Positions 7,293 to 15,250 of a stretch of 57,141 nucleotides of DNA are shown here, piece by piece. The first letter of the stretch is position 1; each line of letters begins with the position of its first letter. The DNA lies in NCBI GenBank assembly GCA_017512905.1, contig JAFWEL010000055.1, forward strand, positions 1 to 57,141. The letters are read 5' to 3'. Under the pieces are notes generated by a model. It was not told where the DNA came from. It saw nothing but the letters and a program-made list of their open reading frames with translations, and made no database searches. Source of the DNA: Clostridia bacterium (GTDB taxonomy: Bacteria; Bacillota; Clostridia; Christensenellales; Aristaeellaceae). A program made the position numbers and the translations under genes.

Positions 7293-8763
7293 ACAGTTTC
7301 AGATAGCGGGCATAGGCCTCGTCCCAGGCCGCGCCGTCGGTCTCGGGCAGGTAGGTCTCCGTCGGGAAGGAGGCCTCCACCACCCTGCGCAGAGCCCATA
7401 TATCTTCAATTTCGCCCAGGGCAATGGCCTGCATCAGCAGGTTGCCGATCACGGTGCCCTCGCTGGGACCGGTAATCACGGGACGCTTGATGGCCTCGGC
7501 GGTGAACCTGTTCAGCAGCACGTTCTTGCTGCCGCCGCCCACGATGTTCAGGGTCTTGACCGGCTTTTTCAGGATGTCCTGCTCCAGCCGCTCGATGGCC
7601 CAGCGGTACTTCAGCGCCAGGCTCTCATACACCACACGGGAGATCTCGCCCCGGCCCTGAGGCACATCCTGGCCAGTCCTGCGGCAATACTCCTGGATGC
7701 GGGCGGGCATGTCGCCGGGGGCCATGAAGCACTGGTCGTCCACGTCGATGATCGCCTTGAAGGCGGGAGCCTTCACGGCCAGCTCCACCAGGCCGGCGAA
7801 GTCCACCGCGTCGCTGCGGCGGTCCCATTCCCGCTTGCACTCCTGGATGATCCACAGGCCCATGATGTTCTTCAGCAGGCGGATGGAGCCGTCCACGCCG
7901 CCCTCGTTGGTGTAGTTGGCGTTCATCACGCCCTCCTCGCACTTGGGGCTGGGGATCTCCACGCCCAGCAGCGACCAGGTGCCGGAGCTGATGTAGGCGA
8001 AGTCGGAATCCCGCGCGGGCACGGCAGCGACGGCGCTGGCGGTATCATGGCCGCCCACGGCGATCACCGGGATCTGATCCACACCGCACTCCCTGGCGAT
8101 GTCGGGCAGCAGATGGCCCCGCACGGCGCCGGGCAGCTTCACCTCGCCCAGCATGGCGGTGGGGATGCCCAGCTTCTCCAGCAGCTCCCGGTCCCAGTCC
8201 CGGGTATAGGGGTTGAGCAGCTGGCTGGTGGAGGCGATGGTATACTCGGTGCCCTTCTCCCCCGTCAGCAGCCAGGCCAGCAGGTCGGGCATGAACAGCA
8301 TATCATGGGCCAGATCCAGCGTGGGGTCGCCCTCCTGACGCATGGCGTACAGCTGGTACAGCGTGTTGAAGGAGTTGTAGGCCAGGCCCGTGCGGGCGAA
8401 CAGCTCGGCGTCGGAGATGACCTCGCGCACCTTTTCCCGCATGCCGGCGGTGCGCTCGTCCCGGTAATGCACCGGCAGGCCCAGCAGCCGGCCGTTTTTG
8501 TCCAGCAGGCCGTAGTCCACGCCCCAGGTGTCGATGCCGATGGCGTCCACCTTCACGTCCATATGGGAAATTTTCAGCAGCGCCTGTTTCATTTCATAGA
8601 ACATGCGGGGCACATCCCACACGAAGCGGCCGCACAGCGTCACCGGATCGTTGGAAAAGCGGTGGATTTCGCGGATCTCCAGCTGGCCGTTTGAAAGCGT
8701 ACCCAGCATCGCCCGTCCGCTGGACGCGCCGAAGTCAAAGCCCAACAGGTTCAGGGTTTTCAT
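7285..8763 (-). CDS. rhaB: Rhamnulokinase
   Basis: A 492-residue FGGY-family kinase that phosphorylates L-rhamnulose in the cytoplasm. The N-terminal FDFGASSGRAML (9-20) is the first phosphate-binding loop; IDTWGVDYGLLD is the rhamnulokinase form of the sugar-binding motif; GGHDTASAVAAVP and the ISSGTWSLLG motif mark the second domain. Length fits RhaB. The start at 8763 has AAGGAGTG upstream and a clear promoter at 8827-8855. No rhaA, rhaD or transporter is next to it in the window; the gene after it is mrnC, which it overlaps. The pairing with mrnC is odd and suggests rearrangement. Confidence 0.92.
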   Translation of the reverse strand: MKTLNLLGFDFGASSGRAMLGTLSNGQLEIREIHRFSNDPVTLCGRFVWDVPRMFYEMKQALLKISHMDVKVDAIGIDTWGVDYGLLDKNGRLLGLPVHYRDERTAGMREKVREVISDAELFARTGLAYNSFNTLYQLYAMRQEGDPTLDLAHDMLFMPDLLAWLLTGEKGTEYTIASTSQLLNPYTRDWDRELLEKLGIPTAMLGEVKLPGAVRGHLLPDIARECGVDQIPVIAVGGHDTASAVAAVPARDSDFAYISSGTWSLLGVEIPSPKCEEGVMNANYTNEGGVDGSIRLLKNIMGLWIIQECKREWDRRSDAVDFAGLVELAVKAPAFKAIIDVDDQCFMAPGDMPARIQEYCRRTGQDVPQGRGEISRVVYESLALKYRWAIERLEQDILKKPVKTLNIVGGGSKNVLLNRFTAEAIKRPVITGPSEGTVIGNLLMQAIALGEIEDIWALRRVVEASFPTETYLPETDGAAWDEAYARYLKLFG

Positions 8764-8826
8764 AGTCCGTCACTCCTTCGATGGTCGTTTGAAAAAAGGG
8801 TATTCCTCCTCTATACAGCTGTGGGT

Positions 8827-8855
8827 ATTATAACAGAAAAGCGGCGATATCACAA
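8827..8855 (-). promoter_or_regulatory. Promoter of rhaB-mrnC
   Basis: Minus strand: TTGTGA (8850-8855), 17-bp spacer, TATAAT (8827-8832), 64 bp before the rhaB start. The region 8856-8951 shows no gene or other clear signal. Confidence 0.7.
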
Positions 8856-8951
8856 GTATTTTGGGGGTATTACAGAAATGAACAGCATGAACTTAACCGG
8901 AAATGGCCCTTACCGCCTTTGGCGAAGCATGTCGCTGGTTGTAAAAGCAAA

Positions 8952-9027
8952 GTACAGGCCCTTCGCTTCGCTCAGGATGACAGCATGGCGTCGGCATGTC
9001 GTCCTGAACAAAGCGAAGGGCCTGTAC
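8952..9027. repeat. Inverted repeat (REP/MITE-like)
   Basis: Arms GTACAGGCCCTTCGCTTCG... and its inverse ...CAAAGCGAAGGGCCTGTAC, with CTCAGGATGACA / TGTCGTCCTGA continuing inward, enclose about 20 bp. The arm matches the widespread intergenic CCTTCGCTTCGCTCAGGATGACA repeat. It sits 38 bp after the gluQ stop, between gluQ and the rhaB promoter. Confidence 0.8.
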
Positions 9028-9064
9028 AAATTGCAATAAATGACGGCTGGCGGAAAGTACACCC

Positions 9065-9982
9065 TTAGAAAGTCATCGTATCGGGCAATTCCATCACGAT
9101 GTCCTCCCGGCGAACCCTTCCCCAGTCAAAATCCGCTACCAATTCCCGGGGCGACACGTCCTCCCAGCGGTCGATCAGGCCGCAGCGCCACGCCAGCAGC
9201 CCGATCACCTTCTCCGGCAGCCACACCTTGCGCAGCTCGCCCAGGTCCAGGGCCCGGTCCCGCTTGCTCAACCGCCGCCCGTCGGTGGACAGCAGCATGG
9301 GCACATGGATAAACGACGGCGGCGTCAGCCCCAGCGCCCGGTACAGCCACAGCTGCACCGGCGTGGAGGACAGCAGGTCACGCCCCCGCACCACCTCGGT
9401 CACGCCGCAGGCGGCGTCGTCCACCACCACCGCCAGCTGGTACGCCGCCACGCCATCGGCCCGGCGGACGATGAAGTCCCCCCACTCGGCCTGCAGGTTC
9501 AGCGCCTGGGGGCCCTGCAGGCCGTCGGTGAAAGCCACCGTCTCGTCGGGAACCTTCACCCGCAGGCACCGGGTGGGCGGCTTCAAGGCTCGCTGCCGGG
9601 CTGTGAGGCTCCGGCAGGTTCCTGCGTAGATGATCCGCCCGTCCGAGGCGTGGGGGGCTGAAGCGGCGTGGAGCTGGTCCCGGGAGCAGTAGCAGGGATA
9701 GAGCAGATCCATTTGCCGCAGCCGCTCCAGCGCGGCCTCGTAGGCCCCGCCCCGGCGGCTCTGGTCCCCGGCACGCTCGTCCCAATCCAGCCCCAGCCAT
9801 CTGAGGTCGTCCAGTATGGCGTCCACATATTCCGGGCGGCTGCGGGCCGGGTCAAGATCCTCCACCCGAAGCACGATGCTGCCGCCCTTCGACTTCGCCG
9901 ACAGCCATGCCAGCATCGCCGAAAACACGTTCCCCAGGTGCATCCGCCCGCTTGGGCTGGGGGCAAACCTTCCGCGAACCAT
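9065..9982 (-). CDS. gluQ: Glutamyl-Q tRNA(Asp) synthetase
   Basis: A 305-residue paralogue of the glutamyl-tRNA synthetase catalytic core without an anticodon-binding domain. Such enzymes attach glutamate to queuosine in tRNA(Asp). Visible: the ATP loop RFAPSPSGRMHLGN (5-18), the zinc site Cys97-x-Cys99...Tyr119...Cys123, the RADGVAAYQLAVVVDD motif, and a KMSKS-like LSKRD (238-242). The start at 9982 is chosen because it has GGGAGGGG just upstream and begins directly before the ATP loop; longer readings add a non-homologous leader. Length separates it from full GltX. It is transcribed from the accessory island side and probably has its own promoter in 9983-10086. Confidence 0.88.
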   Translation of the reverse strand: MVRGRFAPSPSGRMHLGNVFSAMLAWLSAKSKGGSIVLRVEDLDPARSRPEYVDAILDDLRWLGLDWDERAGDQSRRGGAYEAALERLRQMDLLYPCYCSRDQLHAASAPHASDGRIIYAGTCRSLTARQRALKPPTRCLRVKVPDETVAFTDGLQGPQALNLQAEWGDFIVRRADGVAAYQLAVVVDDAACGVTEVVRGRDLLSSTPVQLWLYRALGLTPPSFIHVPMLLSTDGRRLSKRDRALDLGELRKVWLPEKVIGLLAWRCGLIDRWEDVSPRELVADFDWGRVRREDIVMELPDTMTF

Positions 9983-10086
9983 GAATATCCCCTCCCTCAG
10001 AAAATACCGCAAAATACACAACTGTAGTGCTGATCCCAATCTGAATGGTCATCACACAATGAGGGTACACTATGAATGTAATATTA

Positions 10087-11073
10087 TCATGTCACGGTGA
10101 ATTCTGTCCATTCGACATGATTGTACTGCATTACGTCCTCGGCCTTTTCCATGCCGCATTTTTCGTAGAAAGGCACGGCTTTTTCGTTGGCGATCAGATA
10201 CACCGCGATGTCCTTCTCGCCCCCGGCCAGCTGATGGGCGGTTTGCATCAGACGCCTGCCGATGCCCTGATGGGTGTAATTCCTGTCCACCCCCAGATCG
10301 GTGATGTACAGCCAGTAGGCGTAATCCGTCAGCCCGAACAGCGCTCCCACCAGCTTCCCCCGCTCATTGCGGGCCGCCAGGCTGATGGAAACCACATTCA
10401 CCAGGCGGGCGATCCTCTCCTCAAACCGCTCCCTGGGGTACTGGGAGCCCAGGTCTGTGCGCCTGAGGAAGTCGATGTATTCCTCCGCTGTGAGCCGCTC
10501 TTCCCGGATCGTAACTGTGGGTTTGTGGTCTTTCAGATACGCCTCAAACTCCGGGGTCCGGCTCCAGTACCGAACGCCCCAATTTTCAAGGCTCCACTCT
10601 TCCATATATTCGTTGCATTCGTAATCCACATACCAGATCAGCCCGTCCCGCACCACGAAATTGGTGGGAAACCAGTCGATGTTCAGCCCAGCGGCCTTCG
10701 CCTTTGCGGCCATGTCGCGCACCTGCGGCAGGTATGGCGCGACGGATGTGCCGTCCCGCACCAGTTCAAAGATGGTTGGGCCCTCGATGTACGTCTTTAC
10801 GATGCGCTCGGCGTCCATGTCGATGGCCAGCATTTGCGGGATGCGGATGCCGGCTTCCTTCAAGCGTTCATAGTCCCGCCGCTCTGCCTCGATCTTGTTG
10901 CCGAAGGTGTAGTAATCGCAGGGCTCGCGGTGGATCTGCTTCACCACCACCCGCTGCCCGTCGCTATCCGCAAGATAGGAATACCCGCCCTTGCCGTGGC
11001 CAAGCAGCCTGAGGATTCGATAGGTTTTTCCACAGACAATCCACTGTTCATCCACGATTTTCTCCCGTTTCAT
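10087..11073 (-). CDS. Kinase-like / GNAT acetyltransferase fusion
   Basis: A 328-residue two-domain protein. Residues 1-185 are a small protein-kinase-like (RIO/aminoglycoside-kinase type) domain: glycine loop GHGKGGYS (25-32), VVVK with Lys45, Glu63, a catalytic-loop equivalent IDWFPTN (132-138, Asp133 and Asn138) and metal-binding DYE (150-152). Residues 190-328 are a GNAT domain with the acetyl-CoA loop HQGIGRRL (268-275) and the C-terminal PFYEKCGMEK motif. Both active sites look intact. The architecture recalls the bifunctional aminoglycoside enzyme AAC(6')-APH(2'') but with the domains in reverse order; the substrate is unknown. It is the last gene of a coupled run from the PAP2 gene, overlapping the lipoprotein stop by 4 nt. 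Confidence 0.85.
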   Translation of the reverse strand: MKREKIVDEQWIVCGKTYRILRLLGHGKGGYSYLADSDGQRVVVKQIHREPCDYYTFGNKIEAERRDYERLKEAGIRIPQMLAIDMDAERIVKTYIEGPTIFELVRDGTSVAPYLPQVRDMAAKAKAAGLNIDWFPTNFVVRDGLIWYVDYECNEYMEEWSLENWGVRYWSRTPEFEAYLKDHKPTVTIREERLTAEEYIDFLRRTDLGSQYPRERFEERIARLVNVVSISLAARNERGKLVGALFGLTDYAYWLYITDLGVDRNYTHQGIGRRLMQTAHQLAGGEKDIAVYLIANEKAVPFYEKCGMEKAEDVMQYNHVEWTEFTVT

Positions 11074-11483
11074 TCCTGCCCTCCAGGAATCCTGGCGAAG
11101 GAAAAATCTCCTTTTGCCTGATGTCCCGAAACGGAAATATGATAATTCCCTGTTTCAGCGATTTCCAGAACAAAATCGGCGTTCTGCTGTCTGTTGCCCC
11201 GGTATATCGGCCCTTTTCCCTCCATGCCCACAGTCACATCCACATATCCTGCGGTGTGCGACAGGGAAACCTTCAGACGATCGCCCTCCGTCAAGTTCAG
11301 ATCTGCCGATTCCTCACGATTCAGAATGCTGTATTCCATCCGGAACCCGGACGCATCGGATACCCTGGAGCCGTCAAGAAGGCTTTCTGTACCGCATCCG
11401 GTCAGCAGGAAAAGCATTGCGGCCAGCATACAGATACCTGCCGCTGCTTTCCGTTTGGATTGCCGCGCTGTGTTTCTATGCAT
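11070..11483 (-). CDS. Small secreted lipoprotein, unknown function
   Basis: A 137-residue protein with a lipoprotein signal peptide: basic start, hydrophobic segment (about 13-27) and lipobox LLTGC with the acylated Cys30. The remaining 107 residues are a small beta-rich domain (for example VDVTVGMEGKGP and YHISVSGHQAKGDFSF), perhaps a ligand-binding sandwich. The ATG at 11483 is chosen over a TTG one codon upstream; it overlaps the previous stop in the sequence TGATG. It is co-transcribed with PAP2 and the kinase-GNAT gene. No family name is recognised with confidence. Confidence 0.75.
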   Translation of the reverse strand: MHRNTARQSKRKAAAGICMLAAMLFLLTGCGTESLLDGSRVSDASGFRMEYSILNREESADLNLTEGDRLKVSLSHTAGYVDVTVGMEGKGPIYRGNRQQNADFVLEIAETGNYHISVSGHQAKGDFSFARIPGGQE

Positions 11484-11650
11484 CAATGCCCACGCCTCTT
11501 TTCCTTCTTCTTCAGCTGCTTCATTTCAAAACGGCGCTGCGCTTCCGCTTCCCTCTGCTCCCGGCTGATCTGTCGATGTTCCGTCTTCATTTCCTCCCGT
11601 TGCAGCTGGAGCGCTTGCTGGGATTTCGTACCGAATCCTCTTCGCGTCAT
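11483..11650 (-). CDS. YjdF (DUF2992)-like C-terminal tail, short
   Basis: A 55-residue, very basic coiled protein (GTKSQQALQLQREEMKTE, then REQREAEAQRRFEMKQ and KKKEKRRGH). From memory of the family this matches only the C-terminal tail of YjdF/DUF2992 proteins (normally about 135 residues); the N-terminal domain is missing. Its ATG overlaps the PAP2 stop (ATGA) and its stop overlaps the lipoprotein start (TGATG), so it may still be translated by coupling. It is either a remnant left by a deletion or a retained RNA-binding-like mini-protein. Confidence 0.5.
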   Translation of the reverse strand: MTRRGFGTKSQQALQLQREEMKTEHRQISREQREAEAQRRFEMKQLKKKEKRRGH

Positions 11651-12300
11651 ACAGCCATCGCAAGCACCGCCGCACGATACCAAGAATACAGCCCCGCGCT
11701 CAGCAGCACAGAACCGACGATATCCGTGAGCCAATGCACCCCGGCCACCAGCCTGCCGATCACCATGAACGCGGAAAACAGGATGACAAACGCCGCCGTC
11801 ATTCGTCTGACCGTTTGGCTCTTTGCTCTCCTGTTGATCTGGAACAGCAGCGTCGGCATGACGCTGAGCACCAGCAGCGTCGTGGAGGAAGGGTAGGAGG
11901 CCTCCACTGCTCCATCGATCAGTATGGGGCGGTAATTGATGGGAATCATCTCAAAGATCAAGTAGCCCAGGATGACCAGTATGTAATAGACGCCCAAGAG
12001 CAGGATATCCCTGTCCACCCTGGCGATGCTTCTCCTTCGGATCCACTGGCTAAGACCCAGCAGTCCGAAACCGACGCAGACCGCGATGGGCACCAGGCCC
12101 AGCCAGTCCGTGACGGTGTAAAGGCCCATATGCACGCCCGTCAAGCGGTGGAACCAGGTGTTGACGGCGGCGAAGCCGATGTTCGTTCCATTCACGCCGA
12201 CCGGCCGAACATCCACCGTCTGTATGAGAATCGTCCACAGTATAAAAGCCAGGACCAACGCCCCACCCGGCAGAAACCCTTTTTGCTTTCTATGATTCAT
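11647..12300 (-). CDS. PAP2-family phosphatase, membrane
   Basis: A 217-residue protein with about six membrane segments and the PAP2 acid-phosphatase signature: motif 1 around YRPILIDG, motif 2 YPSSTT (in place of the usual PSGH), and motif 3 GRLVAGVHWLTDIVGS with the nucleophile-region His and Asp. Members dephosphorylate lipid phosphates such as undecaprenyl-pyrophosphate or phosphatidate at the membrane. In motif 2 the usual His is replaced by Thr, which may lower activity or change the substrate. It is the first gene of a four-gene coupled unit ending with the kinase-GNAT fusion. Confidence 0.82.
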   Translation of the reverse strand: MNHRKQKGFLPGGALVLAFILWTILIQTVDVRPVGVNGTNIGFAAVNTWFHRLTGVHMGLYTVTDWLGLVPIAVCVGFGLLGLSQWIRRRSIARVDRDILLLGVYYILVILGYLIFEMIPINYRPILIDGAVEASYPSSTTLLVLSVMPTLLFQINRRAKSQTVRRMTAAFVILFSAFMVIGRLVAGVHWLTDIVGSVLLSAGLYSWYRAAVLAMAV

Positions 12301-12315
12301 TTTTTTCTCCGTATT

Positions 12316-12939
12316 TCAGTCAAACAGCTGTCCCGGCAGCTTCAGCTTCTCCTTCGGCGGGAAGGCCGCGTCGAAGGCTTCCACATCCGCGTCGTCCACA
12401 TAGTAGCCCTTGGGCGTCTGGTACACACCGGTGACGCCGTCCAGGTAGCCCGGAATCAACTCCCGGCACAGGAAGAAGGAGTCATCCGCGCCTTCCGGCA
12501 TGTCGTGGTAGCGGATGCCGAACTTCCGGGCATAGTCAAAGCCGCAGTGGCTGTAGAATTGGATATTCCCCTCGAACAGCACCGCGCCGAAGCCCATGGC
12601 CGCCGCCTTGTCCAGGCAGAAGTCCAGCAGCGCTTTCCCATAGCCCTGCCGCTTCAGTTCCGGCGCGATGCCGATGGGGCCCATGGTCAGCACGGGCACA
12701 GTATGTCTGTCGTCGGCCTCGATCACCGTCTTCATGAACATGTTCTGCCCGATCAGCTTTCCGTCCTGCTCCATCACGAAGTCCAGCTCCGGAATGAAGG
12801 CGGGATCGTCCCGCAGCACGTGCATCACGTAATGCTCGCTGCATCCGGGTCGATAGACGTTCCAGAAGGCCTCCCGGATCAGGTTCTCCGTCGCCCTGTA
12901 GTCCTCTTTCTTTTCCAATCGAATGATGAAATCCTTCAT
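12316..12939 (-). CDS. GNAT family N-acetyltransferase (YhbS-like)
   Basis: A 207-residue single-domain GNAT. The acetyl-CoA loop is LKRQGYGKALLDF (after the GPIGIAPEL strand), followed by FYSHCGFDYARKFG. The start at 12939 overlaps the DUF3021 stop by 4 nt and has AAAGGAT upstream. It is therefore the third gene of the LytTR-DUF3021-GNAT unit. The long C-terminal part after the GNAT core (about 150-207, with LIPGYLDGVTGVY) is typical of the YhbS/COG3153 group. The acceptor is unknown. Confidence 0.85.
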   Translation of the reverse strand: MKDFIIRLEKKEDYRATENLIREAFWNVYRPGCSEHYVMHVLRDDPAFIPELDFVMEQDGKLIGQNMFMKTVIEADDRHTVPVLTMGPIGIAPELKRQGYGKALLDFCLDKAAAMGFGAVLFEGNIQFYSHCGFDYARKFGIRYHDMPEGADDSFFLCRELIPGYLDGVTGVYQTPKGYYVDDADVEAFDAAFPPKEKLKLPGQLFD

Positions 12940-13376
12940 GGGATCATATCCTTTCTCTTCTCCAATCGGTTTTCCCGTATTCTCTCGTTGATCTGCGCGG
13001 CGGTCCTGGCGCTGATGCCATAATCCACCAGGTGCCAGAGCGCCTTGGCCAGCAGTATGAAGGCCGCATAGATGAAAATGTCCGGCCCGCTGTGCCAGAA
13101 GCCCCAGTGGTGGGCCAGCGGCAGCAGCATCGTCTCCAGCAGGAGCGCGTGGAGCGCGGTGCGCAGCCACCAGTCCTTCGGGGTCAGCTCGTCCCGGGAA
13201 TAATAGACGATGTGCGACAGCAGCGACAGCAGCGTGAACACCATGATGCGGCCAAAGTAGGACACCACCGGCAGTTCCGAGGTCGGGTTGAACAGCAGGC
13301 ACATGAAAAACGTGCAGAGCATGATGATGCCGTAGATGGTCACATAACGCCGCACCCAGAGCGTGATATTATTCAT
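12936..13376 (-). CDS. DUF3021 membrane protein
   Basis: A 146-residue protein with four hydrophobic segments (about 10-30, 42-60, 72-90, 100-118) and a basic cytoplasmic tail ending RLEKRKDMIP. This is the DUF3021 family, which is typically encoded directly after a LytTR DNA-binding protein, as here (6-nt gap). Such pairs are thought to act as a membrane protein controlling a LytTR regulator. The signal sensed is unknown. Confidence 0.85.
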   Translation of the reverse strand: MNNITLWVRRYVTIYGIIMLCTFFMCLLFNPTSELPVVSYFGRIMVFTLLSLLSHIVYYSRDELTPKDWWLRTALHALLLETMLLPLAHHWGFWHSGPDIFIYAAFILLAKALWHLVDYGISARTAAQINERIRENRLEKRKDMIP

Positions 13377-13382
13377 AAGCGT

Positions 13383-13820
13383 TTACACCCCCAGCATCCG
13401 TCTCAGCTCGGCCACGTACCTGCGGGAAACCACGACCTTCTCCCCGTTAGAGAGCACTGCCTCAAACCGCCCGGATAGCGATGGGCGAACGTAGTCGATC
13501 CTGTCCGCGTTCAGGATCATGGACTTACTGCAACGAAACAGGGCGCTGCCAGTGCACAGCCTTTCAAACTCGTACAGCTTCTCCTTCGCCTCGAATACAT
13601 CCGCCTGTGTGTAGACAAAGGCCCGGTCATCCACGACCTCGAAGTAGAAAACCTCTGACAGCTTCAGCCGATGCAGCTCATCCTCCCGCCAGCCACAGAC
13701 CGTCCGCTGACCGGAGGCCGCCTCCTTCACGCCCTCCACCCAGGCCGCGCCGGGATTGTGGCAGCGCACGATCAGCTCCTCCTCGCGTTCCCGGTCGATC
13801 CGCTCCACCGACACCCTCAT
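13383..13820 (-). CDS. LytTR-family DNA-binding transcriptional regulator
   Basis: A 145-residue stand-alone regulator with a LytTR domain at about 45-145: LSEVFYFEVVDDRAFVYT, then YEFERLCTGSALFRCSKSMI and the C-terminal SGRFEAVLSNGEKVVVSRRY, all hallmark stretches. There is no receiver domain. The start at 13820 follows GGGGGTGG and removes an upstream extension without homology. LytTR proteins without receivers are usually paired with DUF3021, which follows here, and often control their own operon through direct repeats. The downstream GNAT gene is the likely target or cargo. Confidence 0.88.
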   Translation of the reverse strand: MRVSVERIDREREEELIVRCHNPGAAWVEGVKEAASGQRTVCGWREDELHRLKLSEVFYFEVVDDRAFVYTQADVFEAKEKLYEFERLCTGSALFRCSKSMILNADRIDYVRPSLSGRFEAVLSNGEKVVVSRRYVAELRRMLGV

Positions 13821-13887
13821 TGCGCCACCCCCGAAACCCATTGTACACATAAATCCGCTTGTGTCCATACCTCAGCCGGCGACTTGC

Positions 13888-13918
13888 AAAAAACGGCGGG
13901 TAAGATGCGCTTCCCGCC
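13888..13918 (-). terminator. Rho-independent terminator after the 13937-14380 GNAT gene
   Basis: Minus strand: GGCGGG (13913-13918), 12-nt loop, CCCGCC (13895-13900), then G and a T6 run (13888-13893). Confidence 0.75.
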
Positions 13919-13936
13919 ATTTATCCATGCCTGGTT

Positions 13937-14380
13937 CTATATCAGTGCTAATTCGATTTCATCCAGTCCGTCTGTGATTGAGTGCCTTCTTCCCGTTTCC
14001 CTGAAGCCCATTCGGTGATAGAGCCTCCGCGCGCCGGCATTGTTTTCCAGAATCCACAGTGCCGGAATAGCCGTACACAGGCCTATTGCGAACCGCAGCA
14101 GTTCAGTCCCATACCCCCTGTTCTGCATATCCGGAAGGACGTAAAGATCCTCTATCAGACTGCCGGTTATGGAGACAATCCCCGCCGGCTTTTCGTCCAC
14201 CAGCATGAATACCCTTGTACCATCGCTCATCTTGCTGCGAAGGTATTCCCGCTGCCGCTTCGGCGTATGCTTTTCGATGAAGTCAGGCGCGCAAAACGCC
14301 CGGTGCGACTCCTGCCAGGCGATTGAGTGGATCAGCGCTGCTTGAAGGATATTGGTTTTATCAACAAGTATGATCTTCAT
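13937..14380 (-). CDS. GNAT family N-acetyltransferase
   Basis: A 147-residue GNAT. After VFMLVDEKPAGIVSITGS come the core strand EDLYVLPDMQ and the acetyl-CoA loop NRGYGTELLRFA; the motif WILENNAGARRLYHRMGF closes the fold. The start at 14380 gives a standard N-terminus; there is a T-rich region but no strong ribosome-binding site ahead of it. A terminator follows at 13888-13918. It lies just downstream of a short reading frame that looks like another GNAT tail. Substrate unknown. Confidence 0.85.
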   Translation of the reverse strand: MKIILVDKTNILQAALIHSIAWQESHRAFCAPDFIEKHTPKRQREYLRSKMSDGTRVFMLVDEKPAGIVSITGSLIEDLYVLPDMQNRGYGTELLRFAIGLCTAIPALWILENNAGARRLYHRMGFRETGRRHSITDGLDEIELALI

Positions 14381-14382
14381 TC

Positions 14383-14505
14383 TTATTCCCGCCCGTTCTT
14401 CCGGGTCTTTTTCCTGCGGATAATGGTTGTGTCCATGCCTATCGGCTTTGCCCCACAAATCAAAGCCCTGTTTTGATAGAACTCCTGCGCCGATAGATCC
14501 GTCAC
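14383..14505 (-). pseudogene. Possible GNAT C-terminal remnant
   Basis: A 40-codon frame overlapping the end of the methyltransferase gene reads DLSAQEFYQNRALICG, then PIGMDTTIIRRKK and a stop 3 bp before the next start. The A-x-x-FY-x-x-x-G/A and D-T-x-I-I patterns resemble the end of a GNAT protein. No start or core is present. The match is weak. Confidence 0.3.
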
Positions 14506-15173
14506 CACACAAGCGGGATCACTTTGTATCTGACTCGTCTTTTGTATTCCGCATATCCTTCCAGCCCGCTTTCCAGTACCTTTTCTTCATTGCGTATGCG
14601 TTTTGCAATAATCGGGATATACGCCAGCATGATCGCAAAGGAAAGGACGGACCCCAACACCAGCGGCATTGAAAGAAACAGCAGCAGCGTGCTCATGTAC
14701 ATCGGGTGCCGGACAACACCATAAAGCCCGGTATCGATGACCTTTTGGTTTTCCTGCACCTCAACCGTCCGGGAGAGCCAGACATTCTCCCGCAGCACCT
14801 CGGCATACAGCGCATAGGCCAGCAGGAAAACAGCTGCCGCCGCCCAGGAAACCCAGTGGGGAAGCACAATCCATTTAAACCTGAAATTCAGCCCGGCAAC
14901 CACAAACGCTGCCAGGAACATCAGCCCGCTGAGTGCAATCACAGCTTTCTGCTCCGATTCTTCTTCTCTGGCATCCAGCCTCTTGCGCAGAAGGCCAGGG
15001 GATTTCATCATCATGATCAGACCGGCAATCAACATAGGAATAAACAGTATGCCGATCAGCAGCCATGCCTGCCAGAATGCAAACGTCCCTGCCGGCAGGA
15101 AAAGCAGCAAACCGACGATCAGCAGACCGCTCAGGTATTTTCCGATTGCTTGTGAAATCAGCTTTGTGTCCAC
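14502..15173 (-). CDS. Isoprenylcysteine methyltransferase-like (ICMT/PEMT) membrane protein
   Basis: A 223-residue membrane protein with about five hydrophobic segments. The C-terminal half carries the ICMT/PEMT signature: GLYGVVRHPMYMS (SAM-binding), then two hydrophobic helices and RNEEKVLESGLEGYAEYKRRVRY split around the conserved NEE and GY-x-x-Y. Eukaryotic and archaeal relatives methylate prenylated proteins or lipids; bacterial ones are poorly defined. It is probably transcribed on its own or with the GNAT downstream. Confidence 0.82.
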   Translation of the reverse strand: MDTKLISQAIGKYLSGLLIVGLLLFLPAGTFAFWQAWLLIGILFIPMLIAGLIMMMKSPGLLRKRLDAREEESEQKAVIALSGLMFLAAFVVAGLNFRFKWIVLPHWVSWAAAAVFLLAYALYAEVLRENVWLSRTVEVQENQKVIDTGLYGVVRHPMYMSTLLLFLSMPLVLGSVLSFAIMLAYIPIIAKRIRNEEKVLESGLEGYAEYKRRVRYKVIPLVW

Positions 15174-15250
15174 TTTATGCCTCCTGATTATTCCGCAGCC
15201 ACTGTATCGATGGCTTCAACCATTCAGCGCGTACCAGGCGATGAATTCGT

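Noticed and set aside
9065-9982. Full glutamyl-tRNA synthetase
   Set aside because: About 305 residues with no anticodon-binding domain and with the Cys-x-Cys zinc site of GluQ.
13821-13868. Longer start for the LytTR gene
   Set aside because: The extra residues lack homology and the good GGGGGTGG site precedes the internal ATG.
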